Numbered from the stretch's first letter, positions 36,714 through 45,837 are shown. The stretch is 64,000 bases of DNA from Erwinia sp. SLM-02 (GCF_037450285.1 NZ_JAQISN010000001.1:1860001-1924000); one strand, 5' to 3'. Translations and numbers: made by a program. Notes: generated by a model not told the origin, from the sequence alone.

Positions 36714-38252
36714 ATGACAACGATCTTTGACGTTCCAATTACGGACAGCAAACGACTCAATGATGGACCAGACTGGACGTTCGACCTGCTTGATGTGTAT
36801 CTGAAAGAGATCGATCGCGTTGCCAAATCCTACCGGCTGGATACCTACCCTCATCAGATTGAGGTGATCACCTCGGAACAGATGATGGATGCCTACTCCA
36901 GCGTGGGGATGCCAATCAACTATGCGCACTGGTCGTTCGGCAAAAAATTTATTGAAACCGAACAGCGCTATAAGCACGGTCAGCAGGGGCTGGCCTATGA
37001 AATCGTCATCAACTCCAACCCCTGTATTGCCTACCTGATGGAAGAGAACACCATGACCATGCAGGCGCTGGTGATGGCGCACGCCTGCTACGGGCACAAC
37101 TCTTTCTTTAAAAATAACTACCTGTTCCGCAGCTGGACCGACGCCAGCTCCATCGTTGATTACCTGATTTTTGCCCGCAATTACATCAGCGAATGTGAAG
37201 AACGCTACGGGCTTGAGCAGGTGGAACGGCTGCTGGACTCCTGCCACGCGCTGATGAACTACGGCGTTGACCGCTACAAACGCCCGCAAAAAATTTCGCT
37301 GCAGGAAGAGAAAGCGCGGCAGAAAAGCCGCGAGGAGTATCTGCAAAGCCAGGTCAATATGCTGTGGCGAACGCTTCCCCGTCGCGAACGCGAGGAAACC
37401 CAGTATGCCGCCGCCCGCTATCCGTCAGAGCCGCAGGAAAATCTGCTGTACTTTATGGAGAAAAACGCACCGCTGCTGGAGCCGTGGCAGCGCGAGTGCC
37501 TGCGTATTGTCAGAAAGGTCAGCCAGTATTTTTATCCGCAGAAGCAGACGCAGGTGATGAATGAGGGCTGGGCAACGTTCTGGCACTACACCATCCTGAA
37601 TCATCTGTATGACGAAGGTAAAGTCTCCGAGCGTTTCATGCTGGAGTTTCTGCACAGCCACACCAACGTGGTGTATCAACCGCCTTATAACAGCCAGTGG
37701 TACAACGGTATTAACCCCTACGCGCTCGGGTTTGCCATGTTCCAGGATATTCAGCGCATCTGCCAGCATCCGACCGAAGAGGACCGCTACTGGTTCCCGG
37801 ATATTGCCGGCAAAGACTGGCTGGAAACCCTGCACTTCGCCATGCGCGAGTTCAAGGACGAGAGCTTTATCAGCCAGTTCCTGTCGCCCAAGGTAATGCG
37901 GGATTTCCGCCTGTTCACCGTGCTGGACGATGACCGTAATAACTATCTTGAAATTGCGGCGATCCACGACGAGGCGGGCTATCGGGCAATTCGTCAGCAG
38001 CTCTCCGCACAGTACAACCTCAGCAATCTGGAGCCGAATATCCAGGTTTACGATGTCGATTTACGCGGTGACCGCTCGCTGACGCTGCGTTATGTGCCGC
38101 ACAACCGTGCACCGCTGGATAAAAGCCGTCGCGAGGTGCTTAAACACGTTCACCGCCTCTGGGGCTTTGACGTCACCCTCGAACAGCAAAATGAGGATGG
38201 TAGTTCGGAAATCCTGGACCGCTGCCCACCGCGTCCGAGCGCCCCGCTCTGA
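36714..38252 (+). CDS. ycgB: SpoVR-family protein YcgB
   Basis: A 512-residue cytosolic protein of the SpoVR family, matching E. coli YcgB (510). Distinctive segments include YGHNSFFKNNYLF (about residues 124-136) and MNEGWATFWHY near 282. His, Glu and Asn residues in these are conserved in the family. In E. coli ycgB is sigma-S dependent and is functionally tied to yeaG-yeaH; all three are in this window. The biochemical role is unknown. It ends in a very strong terminator facing fadR. Confidence 0.94.
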   Translation: MTTIFDVPITDSKRLNDGPDWTFDLLDVYLKEIDRVAKSYRLDTYPHQIEVITSEQMMDAYSSVGMPINYAHWSFGKKFIETEQRYKHGQQGLAYEIVINSNPCIAYLMEENTMTMQALVMAHACYGHNSFFKNNYLFRSWTDASSIVDYLIFARNYISECEERYGLEQVERLLDSCHALMNYGVDRYKRPQKISLQEEKARQKSREEYLQSQVNMLWRTLPRREREETQYAAARYPSEPQENLLYFMEKNAPLLEPWQRECLRIVRKVSQYFYPQKQTQVMNEGWATFWHYTILNHLYDEGKVSERFMLEFLHSHTNVVYQPPYNSQWYNGINPYALGFAMFQDIQRICQHPTEEDRYWFPDIAGKDWLETLHFAMREFKDESFISQFLSPKVMRDFRLFTVLDDDRNNYLEIAAIHDEAGYRAIRQQLSAQYNLSNLEPNIQVYDVDLRGDRSLTLRYVPHNRAPLDKSRREVLKHVHRLWGFDVTLEQQNEDGSSEILDRCPPRPSAPL

Positions 38253-38283
38253 GGCACGGCCGGCCGCGCACAAGCTGAAATAA

Positions 38284-38320
38284 AAACGCCCCCGGAGAGT
38301 GACCTCATCCGGGGGCGTTT
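38284..38320. terminator. Bidirectional terminator, ycgB / fadR
   Basis: A perfect thirteen-base-pair stem AAACGCCCCCGGA / TCCGGGGGCGTTT, with A-rich and T-rich flanks. It lies between the convergent stops of ycgB and fadR and should work in both directions. Confidence 0.93.
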
Positions 38321-38336
38321 TACATTTTACGGTTCG

Positions 38337-39056
38337 TTAGCGGCGCGGCGGCGGCAGATCCGTCGGCATACTGACCTGCATCGCATGCCAGATTTCTCCG
38401 CTGCGGCGGCCGTAATCGCGTACGCTGTCGGCAATCAGCTCGTACTCTTTCGAGTGGCAGATATGCAGCAGGTGCTGGTAGAAGTCCTGCGCCAGACGGC
38501 GTGCTTCCGGGTTGGAGAAGTAGTGGCGGCCAACCCGGGTATACAATCCTCTCAGCCCGTTCAGGATCAGTCCATAAATCGGATTGCCGGAAGCAAAGGC
38601 CAGCCCGCGGAAGATACTGTAGTCCAGCTCGGTGTAGGCTTCAGCGTGATCGTCAATGTGGTTCGCCGTTTCCAGCACTTCTTTCGCTTTATCCGGAAAG
38701 TTACGAATGGCGCGGCGGATAAAGATGGAAGAGATATCGGTCCGCACGGAGAGCAGGTTATCAATCAGTTGAGGCACGCTGTCGTGGTCAAGCCGTGCCA
38801 GCGTTTCAAGAATGCTGAGCCCGGAAGTTTCCCAGAAGTTATTCACCCGCGTGGGTTTACCGTGCTGAATGGTCAGCCAGCCGTCACGAGCCAGACGCTG
38901 CAACACTTCACGAAGCGTGGTGCGCGTTACGCCGATTAACTCTGAGAGTTCACGTTCAGCAGGCAGTATCGAGCCGGGGGGAAAACGATTATTCCAGATA
39001 CTTTCGATTATATATTCTTCCGCGAAACCCGCAGGGCTCTGAGCCTTAATGACCAT
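38337..39056 (-). CDS. fadR: Fatty-acid metabolism regulator FadR
   Basis: A GntR-family dual regulator that represses fatty-acid degradation genes and activates fabA/fabB; long-chain acyl-CoA releases it from DNA. The N-terminal winged helix (residues 5 to about 72, including LIGVTRTTLREVLQRLARDGW) is almost identical to E. coli FadR, and the acyl-CoA-binding helical domain follows. Both proteins are 239 residues. The frame extends 28 codons upstream, but MVIKAQSPAGFAEEY is the conserved start at 39056. A matching operator lies before fadD in this window. Confidence 0.97.
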   Translation of the reverse strand: MVIKAQSPAGFAEEYIIESIWNNRFPPGSILPAERELSELIGVTRTTLREVLQRLARDGWLTIQHGKPTRVNNFWETSGLSILETLARLDHDSVPQLIDNLLSVRTDISSIFIRRAIRNFPDKAKEVLETANHIDDHAEAYTELDYSIFRGLAFASGNPIYGLILNGLRGLYTRVGRHYFSNPEARRLAQDFYQHLLHICHSKEYELIADSVRDYGRRSGEIWHAMQVSMPTDLPPPRR

Positions 39057-39368
39057 AAGCGTTTTGTTTCCATTGCGTTCATAACTGCAAAAATTCATCT
39101 CATCATACCAGAGCCCCCAGGCTTCACCTAGCTCAGGCAAAGGGGAAAATGGCGATCGCCAGCAAAAAAATAAGCTTTATCCTGGTCTTTATCCGAGGTT
39201 TTTTTCTTTTCACCGATGAAACCGGCGTCGGGTCTTCCGCCGCCACTTTTTTTCGTACCGGTTTTAATTTAAGTCATTTTACTGCCTAAATTTTTCTTGT
39301 CCCGAGGCTGGAATACGGCCGCATTTGGTTTACACTGCCGAATCAACGCTTACTACACGGATAGACTT
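39057..39368. other. fadR-dsbB gap lacking nhaB
   Basis: A 312-bp divergent intergenic region. E. coli carries the Na+/H+ antiporter gene nhaB between fadR and dsbB; nothing resembling NhaB is left here, and I see no gene in either strand. The region is AT- and T-tract-rich and must hold the promoters of fadR and dsbB. Confidence 0.7.
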
Positions 39369-39899
39369 ATGTTGAGATACCTGAATCGCTGTTCTTATGG
39401 CCGGGGTGCCTGGCTGTTAATGGCGTTTACTGCTTTTGCCCTCGAATTGACGGCGCTCTATTTTCAGCATGTCATGTTGCTTAAACCCTGCGTCATGTGC
39501 ATTTACGAACGTTGCGCGCTGTTCGGCATTATGGGTGCCGGGATCGTGGGCGCCATCGCCCCGAAAACGCCGCTGCGCTGGGTGGCGATTCTGATCTGGC
39601 TTTACAGCGCGTGGGAAGGGGTGCGCCTGGCATGGGAACACACCATGATCCAGCTGCATCCGTCCCCTTTCGTCACCTGTGATTTCGCCGCGCGCTTCCC
39701 GTCCTGGCTTCCGCTGGATAAGTGGCTGCCTTCGGTATTTGTTGCCAGCGGTGACTGCGCGGAGCGCTCATGGACGCTGCTGAATATGAGTATGCCGCAG
39801 TGGCTGGTGGGGATTTTTGCCGCTTATCTGCTGGTGGCGGTGCTGGTGCTGATTGCCCAGGCGTTTAAGCCCAAAAAACGCGACCTGTTCTCGCGCTAA
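39369..39899 (+). CDS. dsbB: Disulfide bond formation protein DsbB
   Basis: An inner-membrane quinone reductase that reoxidises periplasmic DsbA. The 176-residue protein (same as E. coli) has four membrane helices and both cysteine pairs at the E. coli positions: Cys41-Cys44 in KPCVMCIYERC and Cys104/Cys130 in the second periplasmic loop. The ATG at 39369 is the conserved start; the frame is open 24 codons further upstream. It ends in a good terminator. Confidence 0.97.
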   Translation: MLRYLNRCSYGRGAWLLMAFTAFALELTALYFQHVMLLKPCVMCIYERCALFGIMGAGIVGAIAPKTPLRWVAILIWLYSAWEGVRLAWEHTMIQLHPSPFVTCDFAARFPSWLPLDKWLPSVFVASGDCAERSWTLLNMSMPQWLVGIFAAYLLVAVLVLIAQAFKPKKRDLFSR

Positions 39900-39907
39900 A
39901 TAAGAAT

Positions 39908-39938
39908 AAGGCCAGCATAAACGCTGGCCTTATTTTTT
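39908..39938 (+). terminator. dsbB terminator
   Basis: A nine-base-pair stem AAGGCCAGC / GCTGGCCTT with a six-base loop and ATTTTTT tail, 8 bp past the dsbB stop. Its A-rich left flank may also serve ycgN from the other side. Confidence 0.9.
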
Positions 39939-39957
39939 GTCCCTCATTCGCTGACGG

Positions 39958-40407
39958 TCAGTTACCGTACCCGCGTGGACGATTGATGATGTGCTCTTCC
40001 CAGTCCACCACTTCACTTTCATGAACGGCGATATGCCGCACTGAGATCCTTGCTGCATGCATCGCTGCCCGCGAGCCGTTGCGTAACGGGTGCCAGACCG
40101 GCAGCGTTTTACCCTCTGCCAGTACGCGGTAGGCGCAGCTCGGCGGTAACCAGGAGAAGGTCGGCAGATTTTCCCGCGTCAGCTTTATGCAGTCCTCTTC
40201 CAGCTCAAAACGGTGCTCGTAGTTGCGGCACTGGCAGGTTTTGATATTCAGCTGGTTGCAGGCGACATTGGTAAAGTAAATCTCATCCGTGTCCGCATCC
40301 TGCAGCTTGTTCAGGCAGCACTGACCGCAGCCATCGCACAGCGATTCCCATTCCTCATCGCTCATTTGCTCCAGCGTTTTGTGCTGCCAGAAAGGGTTCT
40401 CAGTCAT
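39958..40407 (-). CDS. ycgN: Cysteine-cluster protein YcgN (UPF0260)
   Basis: A 149-residue protein of the CxxCxxCC zinc/iron-binding family. The motif CDGCGQCCLNK is at about residues 24-34, followed by further cysteines in VACNQLNIKTCQC, so a metal or iron-sulfur site is likely. E. coli YcgN is 153 residues. The ATG at 40407 matches the conserved start TENPFW; the frame is open 20 codons upstream. It lies 63 bp after ycgM in the same direction. Function unknown. Confidence 0.92.
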   Translation of the reverse strand: MTENPFWQHKTLEQMSDEEWESLCDGCGQCCLNKLQDADTDEIYFTNVACNQLNIKTCQCRNYEHRFELEEDCIKLTRENLPTFSWLPPSCAYRVLAEGKTLPVWHPLRNGSRAAMHAARISVRHIAVHESEVVDWEEHIINRPRGYGN

Positions 40408-40470
40408 ATCGGCGTCCGGTAAAAGTAAAAACCCGCACCTTATAAAGGGTTTGGGCTGAGTATGCAAGTT

Positions 40471-41130
40471 TTACAGTACCCGGGTGGCAACCCCGTGGCC
40501 GCCGAGCGACACTTCCAGCTTATCGCCGGATACCATCGGGCCAACGCCCTCCGGCGTGCCGGTGAGGATCACATCGCCCGCGCGCAGGGTGAAAAACCTG
40601 CTCATGTAGGCAATCAGCGGCAGGATTTGATGGATCATATCGGCGGTGCTGCCGTGCTGACGAACTTCACCGTTGACGACGAGCTTCAGCTCAACGTTTT
40701 GCGGATCGGCAGTAAACTCGCTGCGCGGAATGAAGCCGGAAATCGGGCAGGAGTTATCAAAGCCTTTGGCTTTTTCCCACGGCTGACCGGCTTTTTTACA
40801 GCCCGCCTGCACGTCGCGCAGGGTTAAATCCAGCGCAACGCCATAGCCTGCAATCGCCTGCGCAACGTGTTCTTCACTGGCCTGTTTGAGGGTGGCACCA
40901 ATCAGCACCGCCAGCTCCACCTCATGATGGACGGCACCCAGACCCTGCGGAATAGACAGCGGCTGGCGAATGTCACACAGCGCGGTTTCCGGCTTGATAA
41001 ACAGTACAGGTTCGGTCGGGGTCGCGCTGCCCATCTCTTTAATATGTTTGGCATAGTTGCTGCCTACGCAAACCACTTTATTGACCGGAAAATCCAACAA
41101 TGCGCCCTGCCAGTTGTGATGCTGATACAT
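40471..41130 (-). CDS. ycgM: Fumarylacetoacetate hydrolase family protein YcgM
   Basis: A 219-residue FAH-superfamily enzyme, the same length as E. coli YcgM. Metal-ligand segments are visible as HHEVELAVLIG (about residues 67-77) and AYGVALDLTLRD. Close relatives (human FAHD1, bacterial homologues) act as acylpyruvate hydrolases or oxaloacetate decarboxylases, so the activity here is inferred and the substrate unknown. It forms a leftward run with ycgN. Confidence 0.92.
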   Translation of the reverse strand: MYQHHNWQGALLDFPVNKVVCVGSNYAKHIKEMGSATPTEPVLFIKPETALCDIRQPLSIPQGLGAVHHEVELAVLIGATLKQASEEHVAQAIAGYGVALDLTLRDVQAGCKKAGQPWEKAKGFDNSCPISGFIPRSEFTADPQNVELKLVVNGEVRQHGSTADMIHQILPLIAYMSRFFTLRAGDVILTGTPEGVGPMVSGDKLEVSLGGHGVATRVL

Positions 41131-41186
41131 GTTTTTCCCCTGCTTTAATGAATGACAGCCCCGGTAATCTACCGCAGCCGCCCCGT

Positions 41187-42224
41187 TTACTGCGCGAGAG
41201 CATCGGCCATCATGCCGATACTGATGGCGAAATAATAAGATCGATTCCAGTGCATGAGCGTACGGAAATTGTCATAAACCATGAATGAACGCCCGTCGCC
41301 ATCCTCAGGCGTGACGATCCACGCCCGGCCGGGTGCGTTACCCTGCGCTGGCGTTTTGACGACCACGCCGAGCTGCTGCCACTGCGCCAGCGTTTTCGCC
41401 TGCGCGGTTTTCAGGCCATTAAGCCGGTTATCGAATCCCGGCGGCAAAGTCACCTCACTTCCCCATCCCTGCCCGGCTTTCCAGCCCTCTTTCTGCAAAT
41501 AACTGGCGATGGAGGCGAACACGTCATCGACATTATTCCAGATATCAATTTTTCCGTCGCCGTCGCCGTCCCTGCCGTAATTCAGGAATGAACTGGGCAT
41601 AAACTGGCTCTGCCCCATGGCGCCTGCCCAGGAACCCTTCAGCGAGTCTGCCGTCATGCCCTGCTGCTGAATAATCTTCAGCGCCGCCATCAGCTCTTTG
41701 GTGAAGAACGCTTCACGGCGCCCCTCAAAGGCCAGAGTGGCAAGCGCGGAGATGACGTCCTCTTTACCCTGAATAGTGCCGAACTGGCTCTCCATCGCCC
41801 ATAGCGCAACGATATACTCTGGCGAAACGCCAGACTGCGACGCGACGCGATCGAGCGACGCGCGATATTCATTGAGCTTTTCTCGTCCCTTTTCGATTTT
41901 ACCGAGGGTCAGAACGCGGCTGAGGTAATCATTAAGGGTAACTTTATGTTCAAGCTGGCTGCGATCGGACTTTATGGCGCGATCGACAAAATGGATGCCG
42001 GCAAAAGCCGTGGCGATGGTCGCGTCAGAAAAACCCTGCTGGCGAGCCGTGGCTTTGAGCTGTTCCACGTAGCCCGGGAACTCGGCAGGATCGCGCCCCT
42101 GTTGTGACAGCGAGGTCGCGGCGGGAGAGGATAACGTCGCCGAAGGGATGGCAGCGTAACTTAAACTGACGCTGCCCGAAATCGACAGCAAAGATAACAG
42201 CGTGGTAAGGAGTGGCAATTTCAT
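41187..42224 (-). CDS. MltB-like lytic murein transglycosylase
   Basis: A 345-residue periplasmic peptidoglycan-cleaving enzyme of the SLT_2/MltB class. It begins with a signal peptide (hydrophobic residues 3-22, cleavage near SLSYA-AI) without a lipobox, so it is soluble, unlike lipoprotein MltB. The catalytic glutamate is in ALWAMESQFG at about residue 145, and GSWAGAMGQSQFMPSSFLNY is the family signature. It stands between ycgM and ycgL, a place with no such gene in E. coli. Autolysin or recycling role inferred. Confidence 0.9.
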   Translation of the reverse strand: MKLPLLTTLLSLLSISGSVSLSYAAIPSATLSSPAATSLSQQGRDPAEFPGYVEQLKATARQQGFSDATIATAFAGIHFVDRAIKSDRSQLEHKVTLNDYLSRVLTLGKIEKGREKLNEYRASLDRVASQSGVSPEYIVALWAMESQFGTIQGKEDVISALATLAFEGRREAFFTKELMAALKIIQQQGMTADSLKGSWAGAMGQSQFMPSSFLNYGRDGDGDGKIDIWNNVDDVFASIASYLQKEGWKAGQGWGSEVTLPPGFDNRLNGLKTAQAKTLAQWQQLGVVVKTPAQGNAPGRAWIVTPEDGDGRSFMVYDNFRTLMHWNRSYYFAISIGMMADALAQ

Positions 42225-42307
42225 GCATGCATCCTTTAATCACTTCCCCAGCGCCGGATTTAAATGTGGAGGCCGGCGCGGGAGATATATTTACAGACGA
42301 TTCCTAG

Positions 42308-42583
42308 TTAAACTTTTTTATGGTTTTCCAGATGCATCTTTAGCAAACTTTCGGGCGGGGGTGGCATTTGTAAATAAAAGCCTTCCTCACGTAATGCCGC
42401 CCTCACTTTTTCAATATCTGCCCCCACCAGCTTCTTGCTGCCGTCCAGCGGCAGCAGCATCGCGAGCTGCGGTTTGCCGAAGCCATTCATCAAAGCTTCA
42501 GGCACCCGTGAGAAATCGTCTTTTTTTTCGACATAAAGATAAGTCTGGTCGCGTTTAGTACTTCGATAGATCACACAAAACAT
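42308..42583 (-). CDS. ycgL: YcgL domain-containing protein
   Basis: A 91-residue cytosolic protein of the YcgL family, with MFCVIYRSTKRDQTYLYVEK at its start and MNGFGKPQLAMLLPLDG in the middle. The family has a small alpha/beta fold and no proven function. It is divergent from minC, as in E. coli, and this linkage is widely conserved in gamma-proteobacteria. Confidence 0.92.
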   Translation of the reverse strand: MFCVIYRSTKRDQTYLYVEKKDDFSRVPEALMNGFGKPQLAMLLPLDGSKKLVGADIEKVRAALREEGFYLQMPPPPESLLKMHLENHKKV

Positions 42584-42740
42584 ATTTTTTACTCGAATTA
42601 ACCTGGATGGTAGCTTGCCTGGATATTACAGTAACTATAACATGCTTGCAGAACTTCGGAATATTGTCCTGATTTGATTAACCAGCACAATGTGCGGCTA
42701 TTTTAGACGGGATGATAAATAACAGGACTGAGCGGGACAG

Positions 42741-43454
42741 ATGCCACAATCGCCAATTGAGTTAAAGGGCAGCAGTTTTACACTTTCTGTCCTACATTTG
42801 CACCATACCGATCCCGCCACCGTGCGTAAGGCGCTGGCGGAAAAGGTCAGCCAGGCTCCGGCCTTCCTGAGAAACGCACCTGTCGTTGTGAATGTTTCAT
42901 CTTTAACTCGCGATGTTAACTGGCGGCAGATGCAGCAGGCGATCGTCGCCTCAGGGCTGCACATTGTCGGCGTCAGCGGCTGTCGGGACGAACAGTTAAA
43001 GCGCTCAATTACGCGTTCAGGGCTGCCATTATTAACCGAAGGGAAAGAAAAGAAACCCGTAGCGGATGTACAGCCCGAAGCCCCTGCTGTCATACCCGTC
43101 GCTGCGGTGACGGAACCTTTGGTCGGGAAAACGCGGGTGATTTCCACCCCCGTGCGATCCGGGCAACAAATCTATGCCAAAAACTGCGATCTGATTGTCA
43201 CCAACAGCGTGAGTGCGGGTGCGGAACTGATCGCCGACGGCAATATTCATATTTACGGCATGATGCGTGGCCGCGCGCTCGCGGGTGCCGGCGGCGATAA
43301 AAGCTGCCAGATTTTTTGCACGAATTTATCAGCGGAGCTGGTTTCCATAGGCGGTGTGTACTGGATTATGGACCAGATACCGAACGAGTTTTTCGGAAAA
43401 GCGTCACGTCTTTGTCTCAAAGACGGTGAGCTGACCATCCAGACATTGAACTGA
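42741..43454 (+). CDS. minC: Septum-site inhibitor MinC
   Basis: The FtsZ polymerisation inhibitor of the Min system. The N-terminal domain (about 1-100) antagonises FtsZ. The C-terminal beta-helix (about 130-237) binds MinD and septal FtsZ and contains VSAGAELIADGNIHIYG. A Pro/Ala/Val-rich linker joins them. The length of 237 is close to E. coli MinC (231). First gene of minCDE, 41 bp before minD. Confidence 0.96.
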   Translation: MPQSPIELKGSSFTLSVLHLHHTDPATVRKALAEKVSQAPAFLRNAPVVVNVSSLTRDVNWRQMQQAIVASGLHIVGVSGCRDEQLKRSITRSGLPLLTEGKEKKPVADVQPEAPAVIPVAAVTEPLVGKTRVISTPVRSGQQIYAKNCDLIVTNSVSAGAELIADGNIHIYGMMRGRALAGAGGDKSCQIFCTNLSAELVSIGGVYWIMDQIPNEFFGKASRLCLKDGELTIQTLN

Positions 43455-43495
43455 GCCATGCTCGCAAGCCCTTTCTTTTCTAAGGAAATTACTAT

Positions 43496-44308
43496 ATGGC
43501 ACGCATAATTGTTGTTACATCGGGTAAAGGAGGCGTTGGTAAAACCACGTCCAGCGCGGCCATCGCTACCGGTTTAGCGCAAAAAGGAAAAAAAACGGTC
43601 GTTATCGATTTTGATATCGGCCTGCGAAACCTCGATTTGATAATGGGCTGTGAGCGACGCGTTGTTTATGATTTTGTTAACGTGATCCAGGGTGATGCCA
43701 CGCTGAATCAGGCGTTAATTAAAGATAAACGCACGGAGAATCTGTTTATTCTCCCCGCGTCACAAACTCGCGACAAAGATGCGCTGACCCGCGAAGGCGT
43801 GGAAAAAGTGCTGAACGATCTGGCGGCCATGGAGTTCGACTTTGTTATCTGTGATTCACCGGCAGGTATTGAAACCGGCGCACTGATGGCCCTGTATTTC
43901 GCCGATGAAGCCGTGATCACCACTAACCCGGAAGTGTCTTCCGTGCGCGACTCAGACCGCATTCTGGGCATTCTGTCGTCGAAATCCCGCCGGGCAGAAA
44001 ACTCGCAGGACGCGATTAAAGAACATCTTCTGCTGACCCGTTATAACCCGGGCCGCGTTAGCCGTGGCGATATGCTGAGCATGGAAGACGTGCTTGAAAT
44101 TCTGCGTATCCCGCTGGTCGGCGTGATCCCAGAGGACCAGTCCGTACTGCGCGCCTCTAACCAGGGTGAACCTGTCATTCTGGATATCGAATCCGATGCA
44201 GGCAAAGCCTATGCTGATACCGTTGACCGCCTTCTTGGAGAAGAACGCCCCTTCCGCTTCATTGAAGAAGAGAAGAAGGGATTCCTGAAACGCCTGTTTG
44301 GGGGATAA
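43496..44308 (+). CDS. minD: Septum-site ATPase MinD
   Basis: The membrane-cycling ATPase that recruits MinC and oscillates with MinE. The 270-residue protein has the deviant Walker A SGKGGVGKTT with signature Lys11 and Lys16, and ends in the amphipathic membrane-targeting helix KGFLKRLFGG. Same length as E. coli MinD. It lies 3 bp before minE, so the two are translationally linked. Confidence 0.98.
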   Translation: MARIIVVTSGKGGVGKTTSSAAIATGLAQKGKKTVVIDFDIGLRNLDLIMGCERRVVYDFVNVIQGDATLNQALIKDKRTENLFILPASQTRDKDALTREGVEKVLNDLAAMEFDFVICDSPAGIETGALMALYFADEAVITTNPEVSSVRDSDRILGILSSKSRRAENSQDAIKEHLLLTRYNPGRVSRGDMLSMEDVLEILRIPLVGVIPEDQSVLRASNQGEPVILDIESDAGKAYADTVDRLLGEERPFRFIEEEKKGFLKRLFGG

Positions 44309-44311
44309 ACC

Positions 44312-44581
44312 ATGGCCTTACTAGACTTCTTTTTATCCCGAAAAAAGAGCACAGCTAACATAGCCAAGGAACGGCTGCAGATTATTGTGGCAGAACGCAG
44401 GAGGGGGGATGTTGAACCCCAGTATCTGCCACAGTTGAAAAAGGATCTTCTGGAAGTCATCTGCAGATACGTCAAAATCGATCCCGAAATGCTCAGCGTC
44501 AAGCTGGATCAAAAGGAAGGTGATATTTCCATTCTGGAGCTGAATGTCACGCTGCCTGAGTCGGAAGAACCTGATAAATGA
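44312..44581 (+). CDS. minE: Cell-division topological specificity factor MinE
   Basis: Stimulates the MinD ATPase and drives pole-to-pole oscillation. The 89-residue protein (E. coli 88) has the N-terminal membrane-binding start MALLDFFLSRKK, the anti-MinCD region TANIAKERLQIIVAERRR (about residues 14-31) and the C-terminal dimer domain. It is last in minCDE, followed by a hairpin. Confidence 0.97.
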   Translation: MALLDFFLSRKKSTANIAKERLQIIVAERRRGDVEPQYLPQLKKDLLEVICRYVKIDPEMLSVKLDQKEGDISILELNVTLPESEEPDK

Positions 44582-44600
44582 TCCTTCCCTGCTCATAATC

Positions 44601-44623
44601 TTCCCCTGCGAGCCGCAGGGGAA
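44601..44623. terminator. Hairpin between convergent minE and rnd
   Basis: The stem TTCCCCTGC / GCAGGGGAA with a five-base loop begins 20 bp past minE and 12 bp from the rnd stop. T-runs are weak on both sides; it probably serves both genes. Confidence 0.6.
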
Positions 44624-44634
44624 AATTGACGAGC

Positions 44635-45756
44635 TTAGTCCGCGCTGAGGATTTCGTTGATGCCCGCCTCCAGCAGCGTGCCCCGCCAGCCATCAATCAG
44701 TTCCGGTTTACGATCCCGCGGTTTTAATTTCCAGTACCAGCTCAGCAGCTGATTGATCTGACGGCGTGATGCCAGCAGTTCCTGACTGACGCCATGCTGT
44801 TCCGCCGCACTGGCCACCAGCGCTTTAATCGCTTTGAACACCGACTTGTAACGCGGGTGATCAATCAGGTTGACCACCGGCTCCGGCAGTTCACTCTCGT
44901 CCAGCGCTTCGGCTTTCGCCACCATCGCCAGCAGCGCACGTCCGTGGAAACGGATCTCCTGCCCCGGTACGCCGAGATGCTCCAGCTCGCCGAGCGATCC
45001 TGGCAGGTAGCGTGCCACCTTCCACAGATTTTCTTCGCGAACCACAAAGTTAACCGCCATATCCTTTTCGCGCGCCGTTTCAAGACGCCACGCGGCCATC
45101 AGGCGCAGCGCGGCCAGCTGCCGTGGGCGCAGCTGCCAGGCGTTGGTCATTTCACGATAAGCTTCCTGAGGGTCAAGCTGCGCGGTGCGCCGCTGGCACA
45201 GCAGGCGGCATTCATCCAGCGCCGCCGCCATCTGTCCGGCGGCTTCCGTTTCAGCCATCAGCTTCTGCGCGATGGGCAGCAGATAGAAAACGTCTGCAGC
45301 AGCGTACTGGCACTGTTTTTCGGTCAGCGGGCGCGCCATCCAGTCGGTGCGGGATTCGCTCTTATCCAGAGCAATGCCGGTAAAGGATTCCACGATGGTG
45401 GCAAAGCCGCATGACAGCGGGCGGCCGGAAAACGCCGCCAGGATCTGGGTATCGATCATCGGATCGGGGAGCACGCCAAACTCATGCAGGAATACCTCCA
45501 GATCTTCACTGCCGGCGTGCAGAAACTTCACGATCTGCCGATCCTGCAGCAGCGCGCGGAACGGTTCCCAGTCACCGATAGTCAGCGGGTCGATCAGCGA
45601 AATGGTTTCCCCGTCAAAAAGCTGAATTAAACCCAGTCGCGGATAGTAGGTGCGCGTACGGACGAATTCAGTATCCAGCGCCAGGGCAGAAACCTGACGC
45701 GCACGCTGACAAATGTCCGCCAGCGCTTCATTGGTGGTGATCATGGTGTAATTCAA
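44635..45756 (-). CDS. rnd: Ribonuclease D
   Basis: A 3'-5' exoribonuclease that trims tRNA and other small RNA 3' ends. The DEDDy exonuclease domain (about 1-190) shows LDTEF, the HAGSEDLEV segment, DTQILAAF and YAAADVFYLLP. Two HRDC-type helical domains follow. By alignment with E. coli Rnd the start is the TTG at 45756, which gives NYTMITTNEAL, a 373-residue product and AGAGA upstream. E. coli rnd also uses TTG. An ATG four codons later is the alternative. It lies downstream of fadD, with a terminator between. Confidence 0.93.
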   Translation of the reverse strand: MNYTMITTNEALADICQRARQVSALALDTEFVRTRTYYPRLGLIQLFDGETISLIDPLTIGDWEPFRALLQDRQIVKFLHAGSEDLEVFLHEFGVLPDPMIDTQILAAFSGRPLSCGFATIVESFTGIALDKSESRTDWMARPLTEKQCQYAAADVFYLLPIAQKLMAETEAAGQMAAALDECRLLCQRRTAQLDPQEAYREMTNAWQLRPRQLAALRLMAAWRLETAREKDMAVNFVVREENLWKVARYLPGSLGELEHLGVPGQEIRFHGRALLAMVAKAEALDESELPEPVVNLIDHPRYKSVFKAIKALVASAAEQHGVSQELLASRRQINQLLSWYWKLKPRDRKPELIDGWRGTLLEAGINEILSAD

Positions 45757-45816
45757 AATAACAGTCTCTTGTCGCAGACCGCCGCGCGGTCGGCCTCTGC
45801 AGGTGTTAGAAATAAT

Positions 45817-45837
45817 AATGCCGGGCGCATCCCGGCA
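45817..45837 (-). terminator. fadD terminator
   Basis: An eight-base-pair stem ATGCCGGG / CCCGGCAT with a five-base loop, followed on the minus strand by TATTATTTC. It lies 79 bp past the fadD stop and before rnd. Confidence 0.65.
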
